Positions 53,177-64,000 of a stretch of DNA of 64,000 nt are shown here, one piece after another. Within the stretch, counting starts at the first letter, position 1, and the number at the start of each line of letters is the position of its first letter. Below the pieces are notes generated by a model, which was not told where the DNA came from, did not search any database, and was given only the letters and a program-made list of their open reading frames with translations. The translations under genes and the position numbers were made by a program. The DNA lies in assembly GCA_030159075.1 (NCBI GenBank), contig BROG01000041.1, positions 558,001-622,000 on the forward strand. The letters run 5' to 3'. This stretch comes from Atrina japonica. Lineage: Eukaryota > Mollusca > Bivalvia > Pterioida > Pinnidae.

Positions 53177-54471
53177 GCTTGTTGTTAAATAACCAAAAAA
53201 TGTATTGAATTCAACATGAAGGAATTATATTTTGTTGAGATTGCGTGTTGAGCAGCGAAGGCTTGCTGAGGTGTGCTCTCCGCAGTTGTAATTAAATCGG
53301 GAAAGGACAACAATAAATGACTTTTATGCTGATTGCATCAACAAATAAACAAGCAATATATGTCTGTTTTACATACAAAGCTATGTACATTGGATACACA
53401 AAAACTTGTTTGATGAATTGATCTAAGGGTCTGCTTGAAACATGATTTGCCCATGCAGTTTTATTTGACCTCTCTAAAACATGTACATATACATCCAGGA
53501 TTTGTGCATCCTGTTTCTGTATTCCCCAACTGAGTTAGTCTCCATGATTACAATTACATTGACCCCTTAACATTTAGACGAATTTGAAGTGTGAGTGTGA
53601 ATGGCAGGAATATTTATTTGAATGAACACGTAAATAAAGTACTTATGATAATTAGATTCCGTCCAATAGAGTTATCTGAAAATCAATATATTTTCAATGA
53701 TAAAGCTATTTTAAAAAAACAAAACAAAAACCATATAGATGTACTAAAATTATATTTAATTTCACCCATGTAGAACCATGTAGAACCTATATACACATTG
53801 ACATATCTACGTTAAATTCATAAATACAATATAACACTATAAAGATGTATATGATAAATGCGATATCATAACAGTGCACATCCTCTGTTGCGCTGTTGTT
53901 TACATGTATGCATGCCCGATGAATATGAAAAACAAACAAAGCTTACAAGAAGACTATATCTACAGCTTGTCTATCGTTTATTATTGTTATTAGTGTTAAT
54001 CAGCCGTATAATAACATCAGATTTTATCTGACAGATATGAACGTACACACAAACTGCAAGATATCTTGATGGCTTCTGGCTTCTGATATTACATGATCAT
54101 CATTCCCTATTTCTTGATTCCTTGGCTTCACAGCTCTGATATTACTATTATGCAACCATGCAGAGGGAATCACAATCATAATGTAGCTATTTTCATGGCA
54201 GAAAATAAGTATAACATGTTTGAAGTTCCAGGCCATCTGTAACTTCCCCTGGATTGTATCAAATTAAATTAAGCATCTTAGATACAGGTTGTAATATTAG
54301 CAATATTTTCATAATGATTATGTATGGTTCAGAATACAAGCTCCATTGATTGTTATGTGTGTAATACTGTAATACAAACCTCATAGATGGTTGATGAAAC
54401 CTTTAATCATGTGTGTTAATTTGTTTTTATGCCAATTGTATAGCAACTCCTCCAATAGCACATTGTACATC
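53177..54471. other. AT-rich intron, nothing recognised
   Basis: No array, element or exon identified; the + frame at 53591-53773 and the - frame at 54024-54236 show no domain. Confidence 0.45.
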
Positions 54472-55298
54472 AGTTGTATGGATGTGTCAAACTCATCTAT
54501 ATTTTAATGTAGACATTTGTATGGATGTGTCTAACTCATCTATATTTTAGTGTAGACAGTTGTATGGATGTGTCTAACTCATCTATATTTTAGTGTAGAC
54601 ATTTGTATGGATGTGTCTAACTCATCTATATTTTAGTGTAGACATTTGTATGGATGTGTCTAACTCATCTATATTTTAGTGTAGACATTTATATGGATGT
54701 GTCTAACTCATCTATATTTTAGTGTAGGCAGTTGTAGGGATGTGTCTAACTCATCTATATTTTAATGTAGACATTTGTATGGATGTGTCTAACTCATCTA
54801 TATTTTAGTGTAGACATTTGTATGGATGTGTCTAACTCATCTATATTTTAGTGTAGACATTTGTATGGATGTGTCTAACTCATCTATATTTTAGTGTAGA
54901 CAGTTGTATGGATGTGTCTAACTCATCTATATTTTAGTGTAGACAGTTGTATGGATGTGTCTAACTCATCTATATTTTAGTGTAGACAGTTGTATGGATG
55001 TGTGTCTAATTCATCTATATTTTAGTGTGTAGACAGTTGTATGGATGTGTCTAACTCATCTATATTTTAGTGTAGACAGTTGTATGGATGTGTCTAACTC
55101 ATCTATATTTTAGTGTAGACAGTTGTATGGATGTGTCTAACTCATCTTTATTTTAGTGTAGACAGTTGTATGGATGTGTCTAACTCATCTATATTTTAGT
55201 GTAGACATTTGTATGGATGTGTCTAACTCATCTATATTTTAGTGTAGACAGTTGTATGAATGTGTCTAACTAATCTTTATTTTAGTGTAGACATTTGA
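54472..55298 (+). repeat. 43-base tandem array (about 19 copies)
   Basis: Units of GTATGGATGTGTCTAACTCA, TCTATATTTTAGTGTAGACA, GTT. Starts step by 43 bases (54561, 54604). Two variants differ at the junction (ACAGTTG versus ACATTTG) and are mixed rather than alternating. Small TG insertions occur near 55000-55030. Confidence 0.96.
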
Positions 55299-55950
55299 CT
55301 ACCAACACATCAGTTGGTAGTTTCTGACTTTGTATGGAACAGACATACATGTACACTAATAATGTGAAAATAGTGCCATACATCTGTATACTTGGGAGTC
55401 TACAGAACTGAGCTAATCATACATGATGTCGGTAAAATGAACAAGAACAAAAATGAATTCACAGTAAATTCACTGATTCCATTGAAAATGCTTGACAACA
55501 AAGAATAATATTTTGTGATTTCCCCTTCAATACTATGCAAGTAATACATGTAAAATATATCTTTTTCTTTTTTTTTTTAAAACAAAAAAACAAAAACAAA
55601 ACAAAGATTCATCTATACAATAGGTTAATAATACAATAAAATTCACAATTAAAATCCATAAATTAGTTTAAATATTGATTGGAAACAACTAAATGACATG
55701 TTTTAATATTTATATGTATACAAAGTTATAAATTAAAAAAAAAAACACTTTAAAATAAATTGTAAGAAATAGACACTTAATCAGAAAAGAACCTCTGAAC
55801 TCTGGTGGCGCGCAGTCTGGCCAACCATTGGAAATTTTTGTCGTGTGTTGTCTCCCCCATGAACATTTTCAAATGTTGGCAAGTATATGTATGTATATAG
55901 ATAGATTAGAAGTAGGCAGCAGAAAAAAATATATGTACAAGGTACCTGTT

Positions 55951-55981
<31 letters not shown>

Positions 55982-58124
55982 AAGCAAGTGAGAGATACTC
56001 TAAACTGCCATGTTCCCTTCACCTTTAATTTAATCAAGTTTGTACTTTAATCTGTATTCAGTGTTAATGACCACAGGAAAAATTTCCAGTTTTGTATCAA
56101 ATTCTTTGATGGTGTATAATTCCAGCAAAGAATCACCAATTATGCAGTGATTTACTAACACAAGGTGAAGCCTCTAGACTTCTTTGTGATTTATTTTGCT
56201 CGCTTTCCTATACAGTTTCATTTAGAATTGGTTTTCTGTAATTTACATTTTCTATGTAATAAATCTCACATTTTAGGGCAGGTGTTTCTGATATTTTCAG
56301 AGAGGAAAATATATATATAATTATTTTGTGTTATTTTAGCTGAAAAAATGTGAGAAAAAACATTGATGTTTAGAAAGTTCTTCAAATTGTTTGATTTTTT
56401 TTACCTGCTATATAGCCAATTGCAGATATGATAAATTTTCGCAGTTAAATGGGAGACGATATAATAAATATTTTGCAGTTAAAAGGGAGATGATAATATT
56501 ACAGGTAGATTTAAGGGAAGGGAGATGATCAATAAATATCTGGATCCCAGTCACTGATAATGAATGTTACTTTCATTAGATTATTAAACATTTTTTTAAT
56601 CTTAATAATTCATTTTTTAACCAGATTAAATAAAAAGACCTAATGGAGTAGAACTTATTCTTGATCTGGACAAATTTAATCTTTAATTAATGCAGCGTAA
56701 TGACATCCTCTCCGTAACTTACTAGTATTTCTGTTTATTTTTTGTCATATTCATGTTTTAAATTTTTTTTTCGATAGACTGAACCATTTACTACTGAAGG
56801 AGAATTTGGAATTCTTAATTCTGATTAAATTGTTTCTGATATCACAACTTCCTAATCTTAAAACTGTCATTCAAGTCTCGTTTTGATATATTTCATTTAC
56901 CCGGTAGACCTGACAATCGTAATTTGTTACAGTCAAACTTCACTGTACGATAATTGTTTGCAGCCGTGACAAGTATAAATAATTCCCCTCTGTCAATGTT
57001 ATTTTATACTGCAATGAGTTTTTATGACACTTAATATTTATTTGGTAATTTTGAAACATTGATATGTATTGGAACAAATCCTACAAAAATCGTTGTGCCT
57101 TGTCAACTGGTCTCACGGGACATCTTGAATGGTGATCAGAAACTGTTATCTTAGGACATCACATTCAACATGGAGATATTTTTTTCTGATTGATGGCGGA
57201 TGTTATTTGCCAGAATGAGAGTGTCATCTTCAAATCATTGAATGATCCCAGAGCCATGATACAATTATTTCTGTATGCCTGTGCCGATTTTATTTTTACC
57301 TTCTCCAGACTTTCTACTGATTACAAATCTGTGAATGTCATTGACTGGTTCACCCCTTATGTCACAATTAGACCAGGCTGTATCAATTGTTATCAGTATC
57401 CATTTTCATTTTTGTAGGGGTTACAAGTAACGTTTATTACAGACCACCTATCAATATGTCGTGTCTTTATGTTAGATTAGATTTCTGTCCATTACGTTCG
57501 ATTTGTCCCAATGAAATACTTGATACATATGAAATTCAGTTTATACCTATGGAACATGTACATGCTATTGTTGATGTTCCAATTATGTCTGTACTTCATA
57601 TCATATTATCGGGCGGAATATGAAATAATTTAAAATATCATATGTCAAAACTTCTGGTTCTCGAGGGGATACAATATGAGATACGAGGCAATGTGAAGAA
57701 GCAATTTATAATAACATCGTTTCACCACAGTTGAGTATTTCTGGCAATCGACAAATTTAATGGATTATGATTTTTTATTGGTAATAGTAATCATGGCATC
57801 TCGTAAAGGACTTGGCATCAAATTTATCATAGAAGAATAATGAAATTTTAATATTGCAGGAATAAAAATTTTTTGTAAATCATTGAAAATTAAAACAGAG
57901 TGGACTTCTTTGTTTGATGAAATTAAAAAATGAAAATTTATTTGAATAATCCTTCAAATTGATGTCATCGTTAGTAAAACAATGAAGTATTAAAGCTTTA
58001 ACACAATGATCAATTTCTGATTTTGTTTACCTTTATGAATTATACATATGTCTTGTCATACAGATATATAGATCTTGTGTGTATCAATTGAATTATACAT
58101 GGGGGTTATTGCATAATGTAAACC
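55299..58124. other. AT-rich intron with a GT/GA microsatellite
   Basis: Holds A runs near 55580-55600 and 55737-55746 and the compound (GT)n(GA)n run at 55948-55983. Frames at 57190-57417 and 57387-57623 overlap in different phases and lack domains. No exon called. Confidence 0.45.
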
Positions 58125-58480
58125 GTATGATACACATACATTTGTATGGATTGTATATCAGTATGATATACATACATTTGTATGGATGATATAGCTATAT
58201 GGTACACATACATTTGTATGGATGGTATATCAGTATGATGCACATATATTTGTATGGATGATATAGCTATATGTTACACATACATTTGTATGGATGGTAT
58301 ATCAGTATGATGCACATACATTTGTATGGATGATATAGCTGTATGGTACACATACATTTGTATGGATGGTATATCAGTATGGTGCACATACATTTGTATG
58401 GATGGTACAGCTGTATGATGCACATATATTTGTATGGATGATACATTAGTATGATACATACATGTAGATATGATATACAC
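58125..58480 (+). repeat. 36-base array with 72-base higher-order unit
   Basis: Units of 36 bases share CACATACATTTGTATGGATG and alternate between endings GTATATCAGTATG and ATATAGCTATATG, giving a 72-base super-unit. Starts at 58201, 58237 and 58273 show the 36-base step. The - strand frame of 90 codons is due to the period being divisible by three. Confidence 0.93.
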
Positions 58481-59708
58481 TCATACCACTGAATCAATTT
58501 GTCTATTTCATTTGGAGATGTGACAGCGATGAGTAGCACATTAATTTACCTTCAAACTGGACCACTTAAGAATAATTAGTGGTGTCACCACCCTGATAGT
58601 TGAGATATATAAGAAACCCCTGTTAACATCAGGTTACAGATGAACCGTCATACCAACTTGTGACAAACTTTTAAATAAACCAGAGCATAATTGTAGTCAC
58701 AGATAACAAAAGCTAATGGTTAATGAGGCACCTTGTTTAGTTGACACTTCAGAAGCAACTATGACCCTGGGGCATGTATACGTACCTGATCATTTCAACC
58801 ACTCTCTTGGCCTGTCTTTACCCAAAAGTGACAATTTTATTATACAGTTTGACACCATGGTCTTCTTCAAACAGGATTCATATTATTGTTTTCTGTCTTT
58901 ATTTCCAAAACTAAATACCTGAAGATTTTACATAGGTGTTGATAGTCTTGAGCTATACAGCTAGGTGTTGGATAGGTCCAAGGTGTTTGGGCAGGTGCCT
59001 TAAAGAAGGGATATTGACAGCTTTTGAAATGCCCTTTCCAAATCCCTAGGTCAAACATAATAAGGGAGATTTCCTGTGCTCAAAACTAAGCAGATTTTCT
59101 ATAGCTTTGTCAATCACAGAATGACAAACAGCACTACAGCAGATAACAGATGTTTTCTGTTTGTAATCTACTCCCTGTGGTGTTTCTTATGTACATACAT
59201 AACTTTTGGCCTCTGCATGTGGCCATTGGAATACAAACCTCTCCTCCTCCCACACTTCTTGGTCAATTGCCTGTTGATTATGTACAAATGATCTAATTTA
59301 CTCACCAATCAAGAAAGCATTTAAGCTAATTAGGTGCTTGAGAGGTCCCTGTATTTTGTGATGTTCCAGCTATTTAACGTCAAACTTGTGTCAAGTATCT
59401 TTATAATGGAGATAGTGGAAAGTGCATGGAATTTTACCCGGAATTATTGATTTAAATTTGATATTTTTAGATATTTTGAAATGGACGAAATATCAAGTAA
59501 CCTTACACAAAATTCATCCAGGTAATGATTGTTTTTTTTTAAATTTGAAAAAAAGGTTATCTAAAATGACAGAATGTCACAAATGCAATATGCATCAAGA
59601 TTTGACTCTAACATTCATTAATATCATGCTCTGTAATTTTTATCTTGAATTACACAAATACATTTTGGAAAAAACCTTTTTTGTTAATGATTTATGATGT
59701 ATAAAGTG
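58481..59708. other. AT-rich intron, nothing recognised
   Basis: The open frames at 58716-58922, 59076-59291 and 59422-59697 are short and without domain or splice support. Confidence 0.45.
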
Positions 59709-59716
59709 ATATATAT

Positions 59717-59776
<60 letters not shown>

Positions 59777-59789
59777 TATGTATATATAC

Positions 59790-59883
<94 letters not shown>
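59709..59883. repeat. (TA)n microsatellite with internal GT segment
   Basis: TA runs at 59709-59768 and about 59801-59883, separated by a TGTATG / GTGTGTGTG segment. Ile-Tyr frames on both strands are artefacts. Confidence 0.97.
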
Positions 59884-59886
<3 letters not shown>

Positions 59887-60085
59887 GGATTATGATAGGT
59901 TGATTTTGGCCTGGATACAGGACCCATTTCCAAGGCAAAAATGGCTTTTTATTTTCCCAAAACCATGCAAAAATTCCAAATAAAAAATAAAGTATTTTCA
60001 AAAATTTTATTTTAGTAAAAATGTTGTATTTTACCCAAAGTTTCAGGACCCTGGGCCCAGAATTTTGGAGGTTGGAAAATCCCTG
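59884..60085 (+). repeat. MITE-like element with CAGGGATT ends
   Basis: CAGGGATTATGATAGG at the left and GGAAAATCCCTG at the right are imperfect inverted repeats; TA follows the right end and a TA run abuts the left. 202 bases, non-coding. Only one copy in the window, so the call rests on the termini alone. Confidence 0.5.
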
Positions 60086-60551
60086 TATGTGTATATATAT
60101 ATTTCAAGGCACTAAAACGATTAACAATACAGACAATTTTTGGGACAACCTGGCCCTTCATATATATCATACATAATTCATTAATGGATTATTTTGTAGC
60201 ACATTAAATATAATATATAAGGGTATAATTCAATTTGTACCAAACAAAATATTCCAATTACTGGAGTAATTATTTTATTGCATTCTTTTCTATACTATAG
60301 CACGACATTCTATTTACATGAATTGAAACAATTTGCCAGGTAATAGTCAATTTCACGAAGCAGGAAGCAAAATAATTTTATTCATACCTTTGCAAATTTC
60401 AGTATTTGACAGGACACACATGGGTATGCATTATATTGTGTCTAATGTACAACAAATTGGAATGACTTTATTCCTGCTGTTTTTTTCTTTCTGTTAAATT
60501 ATCATTTGTTATTCATCTGTGTAACCTTTTGTCTCTTTTTTTTTTCTACAG

Positions 60552-60577
60552 GGACCTGTTTGACACAGATTCTGGTG
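60552..60577 (+). CDS. 26-base microexon of the same unrecognised gene
   Basis: A long pyrimidine tract ending CTTTTTTTTTTTCTACAG precedes GGACCTGTTTGACACAGATT+CTGGTG, which is followed by the consensus donor GTGAGT. Joined to the CA left over from the exon at 1736-1856, the first G completes CAG (Gln) and the frame continues DLFDTDSG, leaving one base for the next exon (phase 1). The acidic Ser/Asp-rich peptide continues the character of the first exon. The length is not divisible by three, so skipping it would shift the frame. A weaker donor 4 bases upstream (TCTG|GTGGTG) could give a 22-base form. The next exon is outside the window or not recognised. No family assignment is possible. Confidence 0.68.
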
Positions 60578-61198
60578 GTGAGTTCATTTAACATTCATTC
60601 AATTAAGTTGAATAAAGAAAATTCCCTTAGACACCAGTAAAACTACCTTCATTGGATTTTATATGTAAAGATAATACATTGGCTTAGGTGTTTTATTGTA
60701 GTGGGGATCTTAATTTTATGGGAGTCGGAAATTTGCAGAATTGAGTTATAACTATGAGCATGCATGCAGGTGACAATACCTGTAATTGGACGGTGCATTT
60801 CTATTTGCACGTAAAATTAGGTTTTACCTTTGTATTATAAAATGACCACACAGTTCACAGTTAGCAAAGTGCTTCAAGAGTGGGCTGCCCTAGATTCTAG
60901 AGTCCTGTCGGCATCATACCTGGGGAAGGTAGTAATTGTATGTCTGCCAAGTGCTCATCATCGTATGAAGTGAATATCGGGGTTCATTTGATTGAGGCTT
61001 AAAAAACTGAGGTGGTACGTTTTGATTGATGTGAAACTTATAAGAATCTTCATTGTACTGAAGCTAGTTGATAGCAGACGTCACATTTGGTTGTACTTCA
61101 CCTTTTGCGATTGACTTCACCATCCAAATGAAAAATCACTAAAAATGGCAAAAAGCCCAAAAAGATATTATTGGAAATTATGAAATATCTATTCATGT

Positions 61199-61350
61199 CT
61201 CATTAGAAAGTACAAAATGTCCAGATCTCACTAGAAATTGCAAAATGTCAAAATCTCTCTAGAAACTACAAAATGTTAACTATCTCACAAGAACTTACAA
61301 AATGGCTGTTGTCTCATTAGAAATTACATTTTGTCCATAGTCTCAAATTT
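61199..61350 (+). repeat. Degenerate 28-29 base tandem array
   Basis: Five to six units of CTCATTAGAAAGTACAAAAT+GTCCAGAT; starts at 61199, 61227, 61255, 61284 and 61313. It nearly abuts the unrelated 41-base array that follows. Confidence 0.85.
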
Positions 61351-61378
61351 GGCTTACAAAACATTATGAAGATGATTA

Positions 61379-61928
61379 GTAAGACACTAATGATGTAAGA
61401 CAGAGCCCTGTATATTCTGGTAAGACACTAATGATGTAAGACAGAGCCCTGTATATTATGGTAAGACACTAATGATGTAAGACAGAGCCCTGTATATTCT
61501 GGTAAGACACTAATGATGTAAGACAGCCCTGTATATTCTGGTAAGACACTAATGATGTAAGACAGAGCCCTGTATATTCTGGTAAGACACTAATGATGTA
61601 AGACAGAGCCCTGTATATTCTGGTAAGACACTAATGATGTAAGACAGAGCCCTGTATATTCTGGTAAGACACTAATGATGTAAGACAGAGCCCTGTATAT
61701 TCTGGTAAGACACTAATGATGTAAGACAGAGCCCTGTATATTCTGATAAGACACTAATGATGTAAGACAGAGCCCTGTATATTCTGGTAAGACACTAATG
61801 ATGTAAGACAGAGCCCTGTATATTCTGGTAAGACACTAATGATGTAAGACAGAACCCTGTTTATTCTGGTAAGACAGAGCCCTGTATATTCTGGTAAGAC
61901 ACTAATGATGTAAGACAGAGCCCTGTAT
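61379..61928 (+). repeat. 41-base tandem array (about 13 copies)
   Basis: Units of GTAAGACACTAATGATGTAA, GACAGAGCCCTGTATATTCT, G, with 41-base steps (61420, 61461). Units are nearly identical, so the array is young or homogenised. One unit lacks two bases and another near 61870 lacks about half the repeat. Confidence 0.97.
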
Positions 61929-62788
61929 GTTTTCCTTTGTCAGACTAGTGATAAGTGTTACTCTAACATGCTCCTGACACACTTCATAACTGTTAACATT
62001 AGTAAGAATTTTAAATAATAAATGGATGGTGATTCAAACCTCTCTGTCGTCTACATATAACGTGTTGGCAACAACAATTTATCTAATTCACATATGAAGC
62101 CACAGTCATGTTATAACTGCAGGCAAAGAGTGCTGCACCTGCATGTTCATCCATCTGTCTGTCATTTTGTCTGTACTGTGAACATTGTCAGAAATTAATT
62201 TGTCTTTCAAAACACCCCAAAATTTGATTTGATATATCTATTGTGTGCATGTTTATCTTAAGAAATGTTTAGACCACATGTATAAAGTAACATAGGACTT
62301 AACTATGGGTGTAATCATACATACATATAATGAGTACCATTGATGCATGATTCATTTTAGACCTGAAAATTATAGAGGAGAGGTAGAAAGGTGATTTTAG
62401 GAATTTACTTTTGAAAAGGTTTCACATTTAAAAAGGTGCTTATGAGTTGATAATTTCTTTTCCAGTTAGGCTTATAGTCTTACATCCATTAACGAAAAAA
62501 AAGTCACACACAAAATGCATTCATGAAGAATTTAATTGCAAGTTGCAGTAACTGAATATAAATGGCACCATAAATTATATGGAATTTTATGGAATGTGAA
62601 CCTCGGCGGATGGAAGTATTGTTCAAAGTAAAAAGTGTAACAATGTGCTTTCAAATGGGCGGCAGTGATATTATCTCCCTTTGCCAGTTTATTATCATTT
62701 TTTAAAAACTTTATTTATTTTACAACAATTGACTAACAAGTTGATCAACTTATATTAATGCCTCTTGTTGGTTAGAGGGGGTCCTTAC

Positions 62789-62830
62789 TGTGGTAGGAAA
62801 CCGGAGTGCCAATGAAAAACCCATGTGTCC
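62789..62830 (+). repeat. Possible dispersed repeat core
   Basis: ACTGTGGTAGGAAACCGGAG, TGCCAATGAAAAACCCATGT, GTCC. From memory, GGAAACCGGAGTACCC-GAGAAAACCCA-type sequence is a frequent interspersed motif in marine invertebrate genomes; the assignment rests on recollection and no second copy is in the window. Confidence 0.35.
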
Positions 62831-63386
62831 GAGTTAGCGACTACCATTGCCATATTACATTCAAATGACTTCCACTAAGCACTATCATTTTACTTTTAAT
62901 TGAACTTTGTATTTCAATAATTATTTTTGTTTATTGTTGTTCAATATTTACGACATTAAGATATGCCCTTTTTCATGTTTATGTATAGAAAAAGGACCCC
63001 AGCTCATTGACATGTCCTAAATAGAGACTTGAGTTTGTCATGTCCACTACTGGACCTCTGTTCTTAAGAAACCTTTAACTTTTACATCATGTATCGCCAC
63101 AGTTTAGTCGAAGCTATAGTAAAATCCATATAACCTTGCGGGATGGAGTCTAATGAACCCTTTCTTGACCTGGGCGAGTTTAAATTTTAGGTAATAAAGC
63201 ATAACGTAAAAATTACACTGACTAGAGTAATCCTTCCTACTTGTCACCATAATAAGAGAGTGTCCAGTGTGAAATAAAAGCTTTATTCCCATGCAGCTTG
63301 ACATAACCAAAAAGTCAATAGAATCATCCGTATGATAATCAAAAGGTTACTTCGCCCGGCCATCTTATGTGAATCGGACAATAATG

Positions 63387-63578
63387 CAGTAAAACCTCAT
63401 TATACTGCAACCGTTTGTTCAGCCCAGAATTTGGCATTATAAAGGAGTTTGGCGATAGGTTGAGGAAAACCTGAAATGAAATTATAGGGAAAATTGGAAA
63501 AATGGGCTTTCAAAAAATTGTGGTGTAAAGCGAGGTGGTAAATGAAACGGGGGGGTGCAGTATAAAAAGGTTTTACTG
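63387..63578 (-). repeat. MITE-like element, group A
   Basis: CAGTAAAACCTCATTATAC at the left and TATAAAAAGGTTTTACTG at the right are inverted repeats; TA follows the right end, the left flank is TG. The reverse complement aligns with 50426-50610 over its length, including TTTCATTT-AGGTTTTCCTCAACCTAT and AATGCCAAATTCTGGGCTGA-type blocks. The - strand frame at 63400-63594 lies entirely within the element and is not a gene. Confidence 0.8.
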
Positions 63579-64000
63579 TACTTGTATAAGACAATACATT
63601 TTCTGACTAAGCAGATGCTACCTCCAGTACATCAGGAGTCTTGTGTAATTGATTTCTGGTTATATACAAGTCAGATCCTTTTATTTACTTTTATATACTC
63701 GGAGGATGTTAGTCTGTACAATGACTTATGATGGTATTGATTATGTTATATATCTAGATTTAGTCCGACAATACCACATAAATAGTCACAGATAATGTGA
63801 GAAGAAAGCTCTAAAGGATCCTATAGATGAGTCATATATATGGTTTATATCCAGGTGTAATGAATACTCTCGTTGTCCTGGTTTTAAATAGGGGCAATTG
63901 GGTCTAAATTTGTGGCACTTTTCACTGCTCCCTTAGATACACACATACATTCTTGCTTGAATATTGAACTTTGAATTTGTATGTACATGTATGTATTTCC

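Larger units (their letters stand above)
60578..64000 (+). other. Downstream intron, start only
   Basis: Begins with GTGAGT. It contains two tandem arrays, a group A element and a repeat-like patch near 62789. A 68-base open stretch at 60861-60928 has the right incoming phase (1) but poor splice sites, and is treated as a weak candidate only. No other exon was recognised up to the window end. Confidence 0.55.

Noticed and set aside
58267..58539. Cys/Tyr-rich repeat protein on the - strand
   Set aside because: By-product of the 36-base tandem array at 58125-58480.

Overview
The window looks like nuclear DNA of an animal with an AT-rich, repeat-rich genome, most likely a bivalve mollusc. The reasons are two tRNA-derived SINEs with a CCACCATAT(A)ACTG-type tail, a hairpin beginning AGCTCACTTGAAC of a kind I remember as common in bivalve genomes, many short inverted-repeat elements, and many minisatellites. 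The organism call is an inference; no species can be named from the sequence alone.

Only two pieces look like protein-coding exons, both on the + strand: a 121-base exon at 1736-1856 and a 26-base microexon at 60552-60577. Their splice sites and reading-frame phases fit each other (phase 2 out, phase 2 in). The simplest reading is one gene crossing the whole window, with a 58,695-base intron at 1857-60551, further intron or flank before 1736, and another intron after 60577. The visible protein segment is Gly/Ala/Ser/Thr-rich, then acidic, and is probably disordered. I do not recognise the gene. No convincing gene was seen on the - strand, and no long transposase or reverse transcriptase frame was seen.

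The rest is non-coding and dominated by repeats. (1) At least three groups of short non-autonomous inverted-repeat elements (MITE-like) are present. Group A has ends CAGTAAAACC and a TA target (1332-1448 partial, 50426-50610, 63387-63578). Group B has ends CAGTGAAACCTGTC and a TA target (5307-5607, 13123-13496, 22747-22924, 23072-23217, 32976-33132, probably 35798-35976, and an expanded 52122-53174). Group C has ends TTAACTCATCAACCCCTG (3946-4029, 13216-13421, 15328-15535, 23304-23389, 31234-31282, 49319-49401). A separate element lies at 59884-60085. A group C element sits inside a group B element at 13123-13496. (2) SINEs at 21932-22180 (-) and 44491-44753 (+) are both flanked by target-site duplications; weaker tRNA-like heads occur at about 8041, 31770, 37283 and 46988. 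(3) Tandem arrays with periods of about 19/38, 28, 29, 33/129, 36/72, 41, 43, 48/171, 66 and 73 bases are spread across the intron; three of them grew inside MITE-like elements. (4) Microsatellites include (CT)n, (TA)n, GT/GA compounds and a 62-base G-rich tract.

The most interesting theme is the repeated birth of tandem arrays inside or at the ends of short inverted-repeat elements, several with higher-order organisation. I found no sign of a new enzymatic or defence system, and coordinates of degenerate elements are approximate to a few bases.
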